From NCBI GenBank assembly GCA_900544405.1, contig UQVA01000006.1, positions 19,960 through 83,959 on the forward strand: DNA of 64,000 nt. The letters run 5' to 3'. Source of the DNA: an uncultured Eubacteriales bacterium (GTDB taxonomy: Bacteria > Bacillota > Clostridia > Oscillospirales > Oscillospiraceae). Both the position numbers and the translations under genes were made by a program. The notes beneath the pieces were generated by a model. That model searched no databases. It saw nothing but the letters and a program-made list of their open reading frames with translations, and was not told where the DNA came from. Below, one piece after another: positions 8,979 through 18,360 of this stretch (position 1 is the first letter of the stretch; every line of letters starts with the position of its first letter).

Positions 8979-10223
8979 TTACGCCACAAAGACAGCGATA
9001 TAGGTGCTGACCCAGCCGCCGTTGGAGGTGCCATGGATATAGGCGATCTGACCGGCTTCCAGAGTGACTTCCACCGTCTGCTGCGTAACATCGGCAGTAA
9101 ACGGGATTTCCGCAACGTCCTCGCCGCCTACGCTGACGACGACCTTGTCGCTGCTCTGGCCCCACTTGTTCTGGGTGAACACGGTCAGGGTGTAAGTACC
9201 GGCTTCGGGAGCCTTAAAGCCAAGGGCCATGATCTCGCCGCCGTTTTCGGCAGACTCCGTCACGTTGACCTCCAGCCAATCCTTGCCAACATCGTAGTTG
9301 AAGCCCAGGCCGGTGCCGTTGGCGCTGTACCACTGCTCTGCATCGGGCTGATTGTCGCCATTCCAGTCGGGAGTATCGAAGTGGTCGGCGACGGTGTACT
9401 CCACGCCGTCGGTGGTAGAGGCGTAGACCCACAGGCCGTCGGCATTCTCGCCGGAGAATTCAGCGGTGGCGGAATGGGAAGCGCCCTCAACGTTCGGGAC
9501 GATTTCCTCTTCCTTCTCCGGGATCACGACTTCCGGCTTGACCAGGATGGAAGGATCGGTGTTGTTCAGGTAAACCGTAATATCGGAATAGGAGCTGACC
9601 CAGTCAGCGGTGGAGAAACAGTAGAAGTACAGGATGTCGCCCTTCTTCAGTTCCACTTCCGTGGGCGTCAGATAGCCATTCACCTCGTTATACTGGCTGA
9701 TGTCCTCGGTGGTCACGATGGTGCCGTCGTTCTTCGCAACGGTGAAGAGATCGGTGGGCTGACCCCAGGGATTGTAGACCTTGCCGGTCACGGTGTACTT
9801 GCCGTCCGCAGGAGCAACAAAGCCAAGGACGGCAGCCATGGCATCCTTGCCCTCGCAGTTCAGCTCCAGATAGCCGGGCTGGTCCGCATTCAGGTCGGCA
9901 CCGACCCAGGACCCCTCCCAGGGATACCAACCGGCGCAGTTCACGCCTTCGGGTGCATGGTCAATATACTTCATCATGAGATTATAGGAGCTGTCGTTGG
10001 GGTCAAAGAAGTAATACTGCCAAACACTGTTGGCATCCTCCTCTGTGCGCAGCTCCTGGACGGAATTCCAGGTGCCCGTTTCCTGCTGGGGCTCGGTGGT
10101 AGGGGTCGCAGTGCTGGGAGCTTGGGTATCATCGGTTGCCTTGGGGTCGTTGGTAGTACCGGCGCAGGCTGCCATCGTCAGGACCAGCGTCAGTGCAAGG
10201 AACATTGCCAAAAACTTTTTCAT
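8979..10223 (-). CDS. Secreted lipoprotein with two beta-sandwich (carbohydrate-binding-like) domains
   Basis: 414 residues from ATG 10223, which has GGGAGAAG upstream; the 36 extra codons of open frame run through the promoter and are not coding. The lipobox LTMAAC gives a lipidated cysteine at about residue 20, followed by a Thr/Pro-rich linker. Two domains follow. Around 60-230 is one with YTVTGKVYNPWGQ and FYCFSTADWVSSY. Around 250-414 is a second with YTLTVFTQNKWGQ and YIHGTSNGGWVSTY. The shared NPWGQ/NKWGQ and W-V-S-x-Y motifs show an internal duplication. I do not recognise a named family; surface sugar capture is inferred from the tryptophans and context. It is a single-gene unit with its own LacI-type control region and terminator. 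Confidence 0.75.
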   Translation of the reverse strand: MKKFLAMFLALTLVLTMAACAGTTNDPKATDDTQAPSTATPTTEPQQETGTWNSVQELRTEEDANSVWQYYFFDPNDSSYNLMMKYIDHAPEGVNCAGWYPWEGSWVGADLNADQPGYLELNCEGKDAMAAVLGFVAPADGKYTVTGKVYNPWGQPTDLFTVAKNDGTIVTTEDISQYNEVNGYLTPTEVELKKGDILYFYCFSTADWVSSYSDITVYLNNTDPSILVKPEVVIPEKEEEIVPNVEGASHSATAEFSGENADGLWVYASTTDGVEYTVADHFDTPDWNGDNQPDAEQWYSANGTGLGFNYDVGKDWLEVNVTESAENGGEIMALGFKAPEAGTYTLTVFTQNKWGQSSDKVVVSVGGEDVAEIPFTADVTQQTVEVTLEAGQIAYIHGTSNGGWVSTYIAVFVA

Positions 10224-10250
10224 AATTCTTCTCCCTTCGGATTTGTGTTT

Positions 10251-10266
10251 GAGTAAACCTTTACTC
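10251..10266 (-). promoter_or_regulatory. LacI-family operator, proximal, lipoprotein gene
   Basis: GAGTAAA-GG-TTTACTC on the minus strand: perfect 7-base arms. It lies 8 bases downstream of the -10 element, where a bound repressor would block initiation. Confidence 0.75.
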
Positions 10267-10274
10267 ACAAGGAA

Positions 10275-10303
10275 ATAGTAGCATATTTCTTTCCACTTTT
10301 CAA
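10275..10303 (-). promoter_or_regulatory. Promoter of the lipoprotein gene
   Basis: TTGAAA, 17 bases, TACTAT on the minus strand, between two LacI-type operators and about 50 bases before the ATG. Confidence 0.75.
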
Positions 10304-10308
10304 GATGC

Positions 10309-10322
10309 GAAAACGTTTTCTC
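10309..10322 (-). promoter_or_regulatory. LacI-family operator, distal, lipoprotein gene
   Basis: GAGAAAACGTTTTC on the minus strand, containing the perfect 12-base palindrome GAAAACGTTTTC. It lies just upstream of the -35 element and about 56 bases from the proximal operator, a spacing that could allow looping. Confidence 0.6.
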
Positions 10323-10330
10323 TATTTTCA

Positions 10331-11224
10331 CTAAAACATGGTGTCCAATTTTGTGCAGTTTAACGTCTGGTCATTTCCGCCGTACCAGGTAACGGCCAGA
10401 CCGGCCAACCGGCTGCCGGATTCCAGTGCCTGCGGGAAGGTTTTTCCCTGAGAAAGGCCATACAGGAAGCCCGCCGCAAAATTATCTCCTGCGCCGCAGG
10501 CATCCCGGAATTTACCCATATTCACCGCCGGGAACGCATAACGCTCCCTATGATCCATGGCGATGCCGCCCCGGCTTCCCCGGGTCACGATCACGCCGCA
10601 TTTCGTCCTGCTTCCCAGAAATGACAGCGCCGCCTCCGCATCCTCGCAGCCCGACAGGCAAGCTGCCTCCTGCTCGTTCACCTTCAGATAGTCAATACCT
10701 GGCAGGGCAGCCAATGCCGCCTCCCGGTCCCGAACATCGGCATAATTGGCATCCACGCACAGCGTTTTCCCGTGCTTTTCGCACAGCCGGGCAATGGGCT
10801 GCTGCCGGCAATAGCCCAGATAGGTCTGGACAATATCCGTCTGGGCAATCGCCGTCTCCAGAATGTCCCAGTCCAGGCCGCCGGTCCCGCCATAGGAGGC
10901 AAAGCAGCGGTCCGTATCCGTACTCATCACTGCGGAAACAGCCGTCCGGGTCCCCGGGCGGTGCTGCCGGCCCCAAAGCCGCACGCCGCTTTTTTTCAGC
11001 GTTTCGCCGATCTGGCGGCCCATATCGTCATCCCCCAGGGCCGTCAGCATGGAGACCGGGGTCCCCAGCAGACTCAGACTGATGGGGGTATTGGCTCCCC
11101 CGCCGGGTTTTATGACAAAATCGCTGCCGTAAATTTCCTCCCCCAGCCTGGGGATTCCGGGCATTCCCGCAAAAATCAGGTCGCAGCAGCATTCGGCAAT
11201 ACACAGAACGTTCTTTTTGCTCAT
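10331..11224 (-). CDS. PfkB family carbohydrate kinase
   Basis: 297 residues from ATG 11224, which overlaps the GH4 stop codon as ATGA; a GTG two codons earlier is also possible. KPGGGANTPISLSLLG is the N-terminal PfkB substrate region, and FRDACGAGDNFAAGFLYG is the C-terminal ATP/catalytic motif with the base aspartate in GAGD. It would phosphorylate a sugar or nucleoside in the cytosol. The sequence is closest in style to fructokinase or KDG kinase-like members, but the sugar cannot be told. It is last in the nucleoside hydrolase-GH4-kinase operon, so it may phosphorylate what the other two release. Confidence 0.88.
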   Translation of the reverse strand: MSKKNVLCIAECCCDLIFAGMPGIPRLGEEIYGSDFVIKPGGGANTPISLSLLGTPVSMLTALGDDDMGRQIGETLKKSGVRLWGRQHRPGTRTAVSAVMSTDTDRCFASYGGTGGLDWDILETAIAQTDIVQTYLGYCRQQPIARLCEKHGKTLCVDANYADVRDREAALAALPGIDYLKVNEQEAACLSGCEDAEAALSFLGSRTKCGVIVTRGSRGGIAMDHRERYAFPAVNMGKFRDACGAGDNFAAGFLYGLSQGKTFPQALESGSRLAGLAVTWYGGNDQTLNCTKLDTMF

Positions 11225-12636
11225 TTCCACTGACCGATCCAGGGTTCATTGGCCTTGCAGTAGGCCTCTACCAGCTTCACCGCCAGGTCATAATCCTGGA
11301 CCAGCGGATGAATGGTCAGGGCCTCTATGGCGGCGGCCTTATCCTTCCGGGCCACTGCCTCCACCGTCAGCTTTTCATAGCGCTTGATGGTCTTCATCAG
11401 GGCAAAGGCCGACGGGTCGATCTCCTCTTTGGTAAACTGCATGGGTACAGCACCCCGGTGGTCGATGGTGCAGGTGATCTCCACCACATCGTCGTTCTCC
11501 ATGCCAGGGATAGCGCCGTTATTGGGTACGCTGATGGCCAGGTCGATGCCCCTGTCGTACTTGACCGCATCAATGTAGTTGAACACCACACCGGCATAGC
11601 CCTCATAGACCTCCGTTACCGGCTTGTTGCCCAGCAATTCCCGGATGCCCAGGGACTCTACATCCACCGGAGGCACATGGACCTGTTCACCCAGCTCGAT
11701 GCTCATGTAGGAGCCTTCCCGGCGGTGCATGAAGTCCCGGTAAATGTCCATGCAGACCTGCGGCTCCTTTTCAATGTCATGCCTGCGCAGTTCCGCCATC
11801 ATGGCCTCGTTATTCCGGCGGATAAACTCACCTCTGGATTCCGGAGCCTTTTCCAGATTCCGCAGGGCCTTCTCCCGGTGATAGAAATAATACAGGTAGC
11901 CGTTGGGGATCTGGCCCAGGTGACGAATCAGATTCCGGTCAAAATAAGCGAACTGATGGAATCCCTGCACAAAGTTGTCATTGCGCATCAGCCGGGGCAG
12001 AATATTCACGCCGCCGAGCTCCACCCGGTTGGCCCAGGACAGGTGATTCAGGCCATAGACCTTCACCATCAGGTCGCTGGCATTGACCCGCAGAGCCTCC
12101 GCCACGTCGATTTTGATGCCCGTGGCATTGTCACAGATGCCGATAATGTTGTCGAATCCCGCATCATAAAGCGCCTGGGTCACCAGACCGGAGGGATTGG
12201 TGAAGTTGAACACCGGCGCATTTGGCTTTGCCACCCGGCGGATCAGCTTCATGTACTCGATCATGGTGGGGATGGTGCGGATGGCATAGGAGAAGCCGCC
12301 TGCGCCCGTGGTCTCCTGACCGATGACGCCCAGATTCAGGGCCGTCCGCTCATCCACCGTCCGGGCTGCATCCTCGCCCACCCGGACCGTGGTCACCACA
12401 TAGTCCGCATCCGTCAGGGCCTGCACCGGGTCCTCAGTAAGAATGACCTCCAGGCCGCTGTCCGTGCTTTCGCAGAGATATTTGGCGATGCCGCCAAAGT
12501 AGCGCAGCTTTTCCCCGTTGTTGTCCATGACCGCCACCTGAGAAATATCCATTTCCCGGCAGAATTTCATCAGAGATTCAATGAAATAATAGGTGCGGAC
12601 GCTGCCGCCGCCGATCAGCGATAGTTTCTTTCCCAT
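11221..12636 (-). CDS. Glycoside hydrolase family 4 (NAD- and Mn-dependent)
   Basis: 471 residues, typical for GH4. The N-terminal LSLIGGGSVRT is the NAD-binding glycine loop. GQETTGAGGFSYAIRTIP is the family signature, FNFTNPSG precedes the active site, C in GICDNATG and H in GLNHLSW are the expected metal ligands. GH4 enzymes use an oxidation-elimination mechanism and accept alpha- or beta-linked glycosides, many with 6-phosphate; the CDN motif variant does not let me pick one. No PTS genes are in the window, so an unphosphorylated substrate or galacturonide-type activity is possible. It lies 2 bases from the upstream nucleoside hydrolase gene and overlaps the kinase downstream. Confidence 0.9.
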   Translation of the reverse strand: MGKKLSLIGGGSVRTYYFIESLMKFCREMDISQVAVMDNNGEKLRYFGGIAKYLCESTDSGLEVILTEDPVQALTDADYVVTTVRVGEDAARTVDERTALNLGVIGQETTGAGGFSYAIRTIPTMIEYMKLIRRVAKPNAPVFNFTNPSGLVTQALYDAGFDNIIGICDNATGIKIDVAEALRVNASDLMVKVYGLNHLSWANRVELGGVNILPRLMRNDNFVQGFHQFAYFDRNLIRHLGQIPNGYLYYFYHREKALRNLEKAPESRGEFIRRNNEAMMAELRRHDIEKEPQVCMDIYRDFMHRREGSYMSIELGEQVHVPPVDVESLGIRELLGNKPVTEVYEGYAGVVFNYIDAVKYDRGIDLAISVPNNGAIPGMENDDVVEITCTIDHRGAVPMQFTKEEIDPSAFALMKTIKRYEKLTVEAVARKDKAAAIEALTIHPLVQDYDLAVKLVEAYCKANEPWIGQWK

Positions 12637-12638
12637 TT

Positions 12639-13505
12639 TTATTTCCTCAGCATCTCTACAACGCGGTTTTTGAATTCCTGCACCCGCACATCCGTGGCCA
12701 CCAGAACCTTGGCCCCATCATCCCAGGTGCAGTCAACGCTCACGCCCCTGGTGAATTCCCCACGGGTCTCAATAAGCACCCGTTTTTCTTCCAGGGTGAG
12801 AATATCCTCCCAAAGCAACACCGACATGGCCAGGGGGTCATGCAAAATCGGCAGATAGCCCCATTTCTCCATAAACACCGCCATCATCTCCCCCAGCAGA
12901 CGGCTGCGAGGATTGTCCGCCTCCGAAATGGCGTCCACTTCTTCCCGGGTAAACTGGCAGCGGTCGGTAACGTCCTTTCCGACCATGGTGATTCTGGCTC
13001 CGCTTTCAAACACGGCCCGTGCAGCCTCCGGATCGCACAGAATGTTCCATTCCGGCACGGCCCGGTCGATCTGACCGCCCATCATCACAATTTCGACCCG
13101 TTCCGCAATCTCCGGATCTTTCGCCAGGGCCAGCGCCACGTTGGTCATGGGACCCATGGCGACGATGGTCAGGCCCTCATGTTGCTTCGCCGCCTGCACG
13201 ATCACATCTGCCGCGCAGGGCAATTCTTCTCCCCGGAAGGTCCCGAAGCTGTCCAGCGGCCGGGGATGATGGTCGTCGCTCCACCAGCCGACCAGAGGTT
13301 TCTCCGCGCCGGCCGCCACCGGAATCCGGTCGTCCACACCCCAGGTCTGTAAGATCCGGTGGGTAACACCCGCCCGCCAGGCATTGGCAAGATACACATT
13401 GGTAATGGCAACAATGTCCAGTTCCGAAGAATTCAATGCCATTGCCAAAGCCAATGCGTCATCCACATCTCCGCCAATATCCGTGTCGATCAGTATTTTC
13501 TTCAT
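12639..13505 (-). CDS. Nucleoside hydrolase (inosine-uridine preferring family), copy 1
   Basis: 288 residues. The calcium-binding motif is at the N-terminus: ILIDTDIGGDVDDALAL. VAMGPMTNVALAL, PEWNILCDPEAA and HDPLA near residue 220 are further conserved blocks. It would cleave the N-glycosidic bond of a nucleoside to a base and a pentose. AAAGGAG precedes ATG 13505. It heads the operon with GH4 and a PfkB kinase and resembles a second copy at 21750, which also sits beside a PfkB kinase. Members placed among glycosidases may have other N-riboside substrates; this is inference. Confidence 0.9.
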   Translation of the reverse strand: MKKILIDTDIGGDVDDALALAMALNSSELDIVAITNVYLANAWRAGVTHRILQTWGVDDRIPVAAGAEKPLVGWWSDDHHPRPLDSFGTFRGEELPCAADVIVQAAKQHEGLTIVAMGPMTNVALALAKDPEIAERVEIVMMGGQIDRAVPEWNILCDPEAARAVFESGARITMVGKDVTDRCQFTREEVDAISEADNPRSRLLGEMMAVFMEKWGYLPILHDPLAMSVLLWEDILTLEEKRVLIETRGEFTRGVSVDCTWDDGAKVLVATDVRVQEFKNRVVEMLRK

Positions 13506-13563
13506 GGCTCATTCTCCTTTATCGGGTCCGCCTGTAAACAAAAAGACGGCCTGATCCGTAAAA

Positions 13564-13597
13564 CCCGGCAGCACCCAGCGAAATGGATGCTGCCGGG
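13564..13597 (-). terminator. Terminator after the GH106-like gene
   Basis: CCCGGCAGCATCC pairs with GGGTGCTGCCGGG over a short loop and is followed on the minus strand by TTTTACGG. Very stable stem with one mismatch. Confidence 0.85.
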
Positions 13598-13605
13598 CCG
13601 TTTTC

Positions 13606-16600
13606 TTATACCTCCAGCATATACCGGTCCATGGGCACGATCCGTGCATCCATCAGGCCGGAAGGCGTATGACTGGATTCCAGCAGGTTCATCAACGTAT
13701 TGACAACGCCAAGCCGAATCTCATTTTCCCCTTCCCGAACAAAGGCACTGATGTCTGCCGTGTAGGGCTTCCACAGGCAATTCTTTACAGGGTTCCCGTT
13801 GACTTCAATCAGCAGAACATCCTTGCCCAACTCACACTGGAGCATCAGCTTCTTGCGAAGCTGCTCTGCACTCAGATGGAACTTTGTGGTATAGAAGCCG
13901 GTGCCGGAGTAATAGGGCATCTTCTTCTCCACCCAATCGCCCAGTTCCATGGTCTTGACCAGCGGCACGATGGTCTCCACGCCGTCCACCTTGTCCACGC
14001 TGAAGGAGCCGATGATCTTCAGAAGGTCGATCATGCCGTCGCTCTTTTTGGTGACGGTCAGCCGAACGGCAATGGTGTTCGCGCCCACCCGGAAGTAGGG
14101 CGTCATGGGCACTTCCTTCATTTCCGCATCCAGATAGCTGCGGACCGGCGTTTCCGTGACCTGCCGCCCGTTTACATACAGCTTGTACCCGGCGCCCTTG
14201 AAGCCGTCGATCATCAGCCGCAGGTCCTCCGGCACAAAGTCCGCACGCACCTGGGTCACATACCACAGGTCCACGGGATAGGTGCTCTCGTCCCGCTCCA
14301 TGGGCAGCTGCAGTTCCCAGGCACCCATGTGCATGGAGAACCAAGCGGACATATCTGCCTTGCCGGTGGTAATGGCTTCTACGTCATCGTTCTCTTTGGC
14401 GTAGGTCATTTTCCAATCGTCAGTATTCAGGGAGTTGGGCTTGTTGATGGCAAAATCGAAGGGACCGGAAAGTTCGATGGGCTTCATGCAGTCTCCTGCC
14501 GGAACGGACAGAGTCTCCTTGCCCTGGGGCAGCTGCACGGTGACGGTGCCGGTCTTTTCCAGTCTGCCGCTGGCTGCAATCGTATGGCCGTCAAAGGACT
14601 CCACTTCTACGTCGGACTGCGCCACATGGGCCGTTTCCGTATCCTTGGCAAAGGCATAGAGCGCCGAGCCGTAGGGCTCCAGATGGAGCCGGACCCGGGT
14701 CTTGCCGTCCACCCAGTCATACACGGGAGCGGTGCGAATATCGCCGGTCTCCAGATCCCAGATCTCCGGGGTATGGATGCCCTGCCAGGTGACGGTAATG
14801 TCCGCAGCCGTCTCCACGGGGTTGATGATAAAGAAGATGTCCGTTCCGTCCTTGACACGGTGGAGGTAGAACACCTCGTCGTTGTCGATTTCCAGTTCCA
14901 GCGTAATGCAGGCACGGACCAGACGGTTCAGCACATTCATTCTGTCCGCTTCCTCCGGGACAGCCTTGAAGCCCAGGCCGTCCACGAATGCAACGGTCCC
15001 GGCCCCGACCTTCCGGACGGTCAGGTGCTGCATGGGGTCCTGAGAGGTCAGGAAGCTGCTGCGCAGGGCCGCAGGATCGATGCCGAACAGCTTCTCGATC
15101 CGCCGGGCCAGGTCCGGTGCCTGCCTCTCAATGCACTTGTAGGGCAGCAGAGCGTCTCCGGCCAGCTTGCCGCCGGCCGCCACAAAGGCTTCCATCTTCT
15201 CCAGGGTCTTGGCCTTGATGTGGGTGCAGGGCGGGAGCAGCAGCATCTCGTACTTTTCGCCCTTGATGCAGAGCTTTCCGTCCTCGATGGTGCACTGGTC
15301 AGCCAGCACGTCCTCGTCCAGGTAGTCAAAGTCCACATGCAGACGCAGCAGGCGGTCCGTCATTGTCGCAAAGTCATTTTCAATGGCGTCGCCGATCTTA
15401 TCCCGCTTTTCGGGCACATAGTTGGCCCAGACGGAGTTCAGCGGGTAGAGCATGGCGATTTTGGCCACATGGTCGCCGCCGGACAGGGCATAGCCCATCC
15501 GGGTCATGTAGTCGTTGAACTGGCCGTACTGCTCCCACCAGGTGAACTGATAGAACATGGAAGGCGGCCAATCCCGTTTCCGCTCTCCTTCCACAGAATA
15601 GTGGAGGCCGTGGGGAATGAACTGGTTCACGCCCAGCATATATTCCCAGTCTGCAATCCACTTCATCCGCTCCATAGTGCAGTCCCAGTAGGAGCCGCCC
15701 ATGGATTCACTGCCCAGACGGACGGAGCCGTTCTGGTGAGCAGCAGAGGAGGCAATTTTCAGCGCAACGTGCTCATTTTCCATCTCCCGGGTGCCGATTC
15801 TGGGATACAGATGGTCAATGCCCGTCATGTCGAACTGGGCCAGATGCTTGAAAAGGTTGCCGTCCACCCGGCCATGGAGCCGCATGGACTCCTCATAGAG
15901 CAGATGTCCGGTAAAGACCATGTCGTTTTCCTTGCACCAGTCGTGGATCTGACCGAAATAGGCTTTGTTGTACTGGTCCGTCAGGGTGCTCCAGTAATCG
16001 TAGCGGACCTGTTCCGTGTCGCCTCCGCAGTCATAGAACAGCTTCGGTAGGTTTTTCCGCAGATCATAGCCATTCCGTTCCCGGAAGATTTTGAACATCT
16101 GGCTGGTCCAGGGAATGCAGAAGTTGTCCCGGCCGGTCTCAAAATAGTGCATGGCCGGCTCGTCCGTGAAGAAGCCCTTCACCTCTGCAAAGTCCTTCTC
16201 ACCCAGGTACTCCTTGTACTTGTCGTGGGTATAATCCAGGAACACCTTGGTGGTCTCCGGGTTCAGGACGTCGGAATACCAGGTGCTTTTCCGTTCGATG
16301 AAATAGAACAGCTTCCAGGGTCCCTTGGGAGCCTCCCAGGTGATGACCTTGTCAAAGGACAGGCTGGGCATCAGGTCCACCAGCTGGTAATTGCCCTTTT
16401 CCATATCCTCATGCTTGATGGCGCAGGCATAGATGGGCTCGGACTGCTCCATGTCATTATAACGGGAGTCCGTGCCCTCCATGAACATGAAATACTGTCC
16501 CGGCAGGTCCACTTCCACCAGTTCCAGATAGACGTTGGTCAGTTCCGGATGGTCCTTCATAATGGTCTGGCCGCAGGTGCCGCTGGGCCAGTTGTACTCG

Positions 16601-16890
16601 TCATAAATCCAGGTCTGCAGGCCCAGTTCCTTGGCCTTCTCGATGGTGAATTTGCACCGGTCCAGCCAGGCGTCGTTCATATAGCCCAGCTCTTCCCGGA
16701 CGCCGAAGCGGGCGTGGATGTAAATACCGGGGCAGCCCTTTGCCTTGAATTCCTTGAGCTGATATTCGATCTCCTCATAGCTCATTTCCCCGTTCCAGAA
16801 CCAGAACGGCAGAATACCGAACTCCTTGCTCGGCACGGCGAATTTCTCTTTGCTCAGGGCCTCGCCGTCAACCAGTTTGTTGTATTCCAT
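13606..16890 (-). CDS. GH106-like glycoside hydrolase (alpha-L-rhamnosidase type)
   Basis: 1094 residues, in the range of GH106. The N-terminus has PFWFWNGEMS and the run GCPGIYIHARFG, followed by a segment ending WIYDEYNWPSGTCG, the pattern seen at the barrel start of GH106-like proteins. An amidotransferase-like segment with EMLLLPPCTHIKAKTLEKMEAF lies near residue 540, and the C-terminal 300 residues form beta-sandwich domains with a YKLYVNGRQV jelly-roll motif. No signal peptide, so the enzyme is cytosolic or released otherwise. GAGGGG precedes the ATG. The gene follows the truncated glycosidase at 16900 by 9 bases, so it belongs to the transcript from the promoter at 19756. Family assignment is from motifs only. 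Confidence 0.75.
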   Translation of the reverse strand: MEYNKLVDGEALSKEKFAVPSKEFGILPFWFWNGEMSYEEIEYQLKEFKAKGCPGIYIHARFGVREELGYMNDAWLDRCKFTIEKAKELGLQTWIYDEYNWPSGTCGQTIMKDHPELTNVYLELVEVDLPGQYFMFMEGTDSRYNDMEQSEPIYACAIKHEDMEKGNYQLVDLMPSLSFDKVITWEAPKGPWKLFYFIERKSTWYSDVLNPETTKVFLDYTHDKYKEYLGEKDFAEVKGFFTDEPAMHYFETGRDNFCIPWTSQMFKIFRERNGYDLRKNLPKLFYDCGGDTEQVRYDYWSTLTDQYNKAYFGQIHDWCKENDMVFTGHLLYEESMRLHGRVDGNLFKHLAQFDMTGIDHLYPRIGTREMENEHVALKIASSAAHQNGSVRLGSESMGGSYWDCTMERMKWIADWEYMLGVNQFIPHGLHYSVEGERKRDWPPSMFYQFTWWEQYGQFNDYMTRMGYALSGGDHVAKIAMLYPLNSVWANYVPEKRDKIGDAIENDFATMTDRLLRLHVDFDYLDEDVLADQCTIEDGKLCIKGEKYEMLLLPPCTHIKAKTLEKMEAFVAAGGKLAGDALLPYKCIERQAPDLARRIEKLFGIDPAALRSSFLTSQDPMQHLTVRKVGAGTVAFVDGLGFKAVPEEADRMNVLNRLVRACITLELEIDNDEVFYLHRVKDGTDIFFIINPVETAADITVTWQGIHTPEIWDLETGDIRTAPVYDWVDGKTRVRLHLEPYGSALYAFAKDTETAHVAQSDVEVESFDGHTIAASGRLEKTGTVTVQLPQGKETLSVPAGDCMKPIELSGPFDFAINKPNSLNTDDWKMTYAKENDDVEAITTGKADMSAWFSMHMGAWELQLPMERDESTYPVDLWYVTQVRADFVPEDLRLMIDGFKGAGYKLYVNGRQVTETPVRSYLDAEMKEVPMTPYFRVGANTIAVRLTVTKKSDGMIDLLKIIGSFSVDKVDGVETIVPLVKTMELGDWVEKKMPYYSGTGFYTTKFHLSAEQLRKKLMLQCELGKDVLLIEVNGNPVKNCLWKPYTADISAFVREGENEIRLGVVNTLMNLLESSHTPSGLMDARIVPMDRYMLEV

Positions 16891-16899
16891 GTATTCCCC

Positions 16900-18360
16900 T
16901 CACTTTGTCAATTCGATGACCGCATACAGCGGCAGGTCCATTTTTACCGTCATCACGCCGTTTTCCACGCTGACCGCAGCCGGAAGATCGCCGCAGCCCA
17001 GTCCGTAGACCTTGGCACCGGTCACATCCTCCGCCACCGGGATCGTCACGGTCAGGCCGGGAATGGTCTCCACCCGGTCTGTATGCTCGTCATAATGATA
17101 GTTCAGCAGGTGAACGCTGACCGTCTCGCCGTTCCGGTGCGTATGTACGCCGATGTCGCCGCATTGGGCCGGATCTTCCGTTTGCAGCGTGACCTGTGCA
17201 ATCTCCCGGCTCAGAGGACGGAAGACAGCGTCCAGATTCCGGACGGCTTCCCGCCGGGCATCGGGATTTTCGGCAACAGCCACACCGTCCATAGATGCCA
17301 TACGCTCCGCCCAGCCGGGATGATTCTCTGCCGCGCGGCCAAAGAGAACCAGCTTTCCTCCGTCAGAAACATACTTTTCCAGCTCCTCGCACTGGTTTTC
17401 CGTCAGGTAGGTACACTCCGGAAGAAGAATCAGCGCATACTGCTTCCAGTCCTCGGCGCTGACCCGATCCGGCCGCAGATCATCATCGCCGAACATCCGC
17501 ACATCATAGATGGTCTGCTGCTCGCTCAGATATTTCACCGTATCCCAGAACGGCAGCCGGGAGGCCTTGTCGCTCTCCTGATCCAAAGACTGATAGGCCA
17601 GAATGGAGCTGTTCACATCCGTGAACTGGTCGCCGCTGTCCTTGGTGACCTCCCGCCAGTAGTAGCTGGGGAAGGAATAGGGAACCAGAATTCTGGCACC
17701 GCTTTCCTTGCTGTACAGTCCGTCGTGGTCATACAGGAAGGTCTGCACTTCCTCGGTCACGTCTCTTGGGGGCCAGAAGCCGGTCTTGATGGTGTTGCCC
17801 ATCCAGCCGCCGTAGGGCACGCTCATGTTGCAGCCATACACACTGGCTTCCAGCTGCAAAAGCCTATAAAGGTCATAGCCCTTTCCGTGGTCCAGTTTTT
17901 CCGCCAGCATGGGAATGATGCCGCCGTAGGGATTTTCCGCCACAATGACCGGCTTGCTGCCGGAGAAGCCGCTGATGTAGCGATACCAATGGGGCTGACG
18001 GAACAGGGTGTGGTCCATTTCCGTAATGACCACATCCACCGTGTTCTCAAAGGGGTAGTACACCGGCATACAGGTGAAGAAGTTACCGGACATCCACAGC
18101 TCCCGGTCATACTTTTCCTTGGCATAGCCCCGGGCAAAATCCACCAGCTCCGTAAAGTGCTTTTTCACCGCCCGCAACTGGAACTCATAATAGTCCCGCA
18201 TCAATGGCGAATCATTGGGATGGGCATAGCCGCCATCCAGCACATATTGCTTATTCCCTCGAGCAGCGTAGACATTTCCTTCAGGATGGATGCGGAAGAG
18301 CTGGAGATCCCATCGATTCTCCCGATTTCCGCATAGTATTCGTCCAGTTTTTCCTTGCAC
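16900..18360 (-). pseudogene. C-terminal part of a glycosidase-like protein, N-terminus lost
   Basis: The frame is open for 486 codons, but only the part after about 18260 looks authentic, beginning QYVLDGGYAHPNDSPLMRDY. It then shows a barrel-like region (WMSGNFFTCMP, VITEMDHTLFRQ, VIVAENPYGG), a later segment LILLPECTYLTENQCEELEK typical of the amidotransferase-like domain in many glycosidases, and a C-terminal beta domain. The first 35 codons are an out-of-frame reading of the upstream solute-binding gene and there is no ribosome site at 18360. A catalytic N-terminal half seems to be missing. I cannot name the family. See the junction finding at 18240-18270. Confidence 0.7.

Noticed and set aside
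10309..10320. GAAAACGTTTTC as a CcpA catabolite site
   Set aside because: It lacks the outer TG...CA of a cre site and fits the island's own GAGAAAACG palindrome, so a LacI-island operator is preferred; CcpA is not fully excluded.
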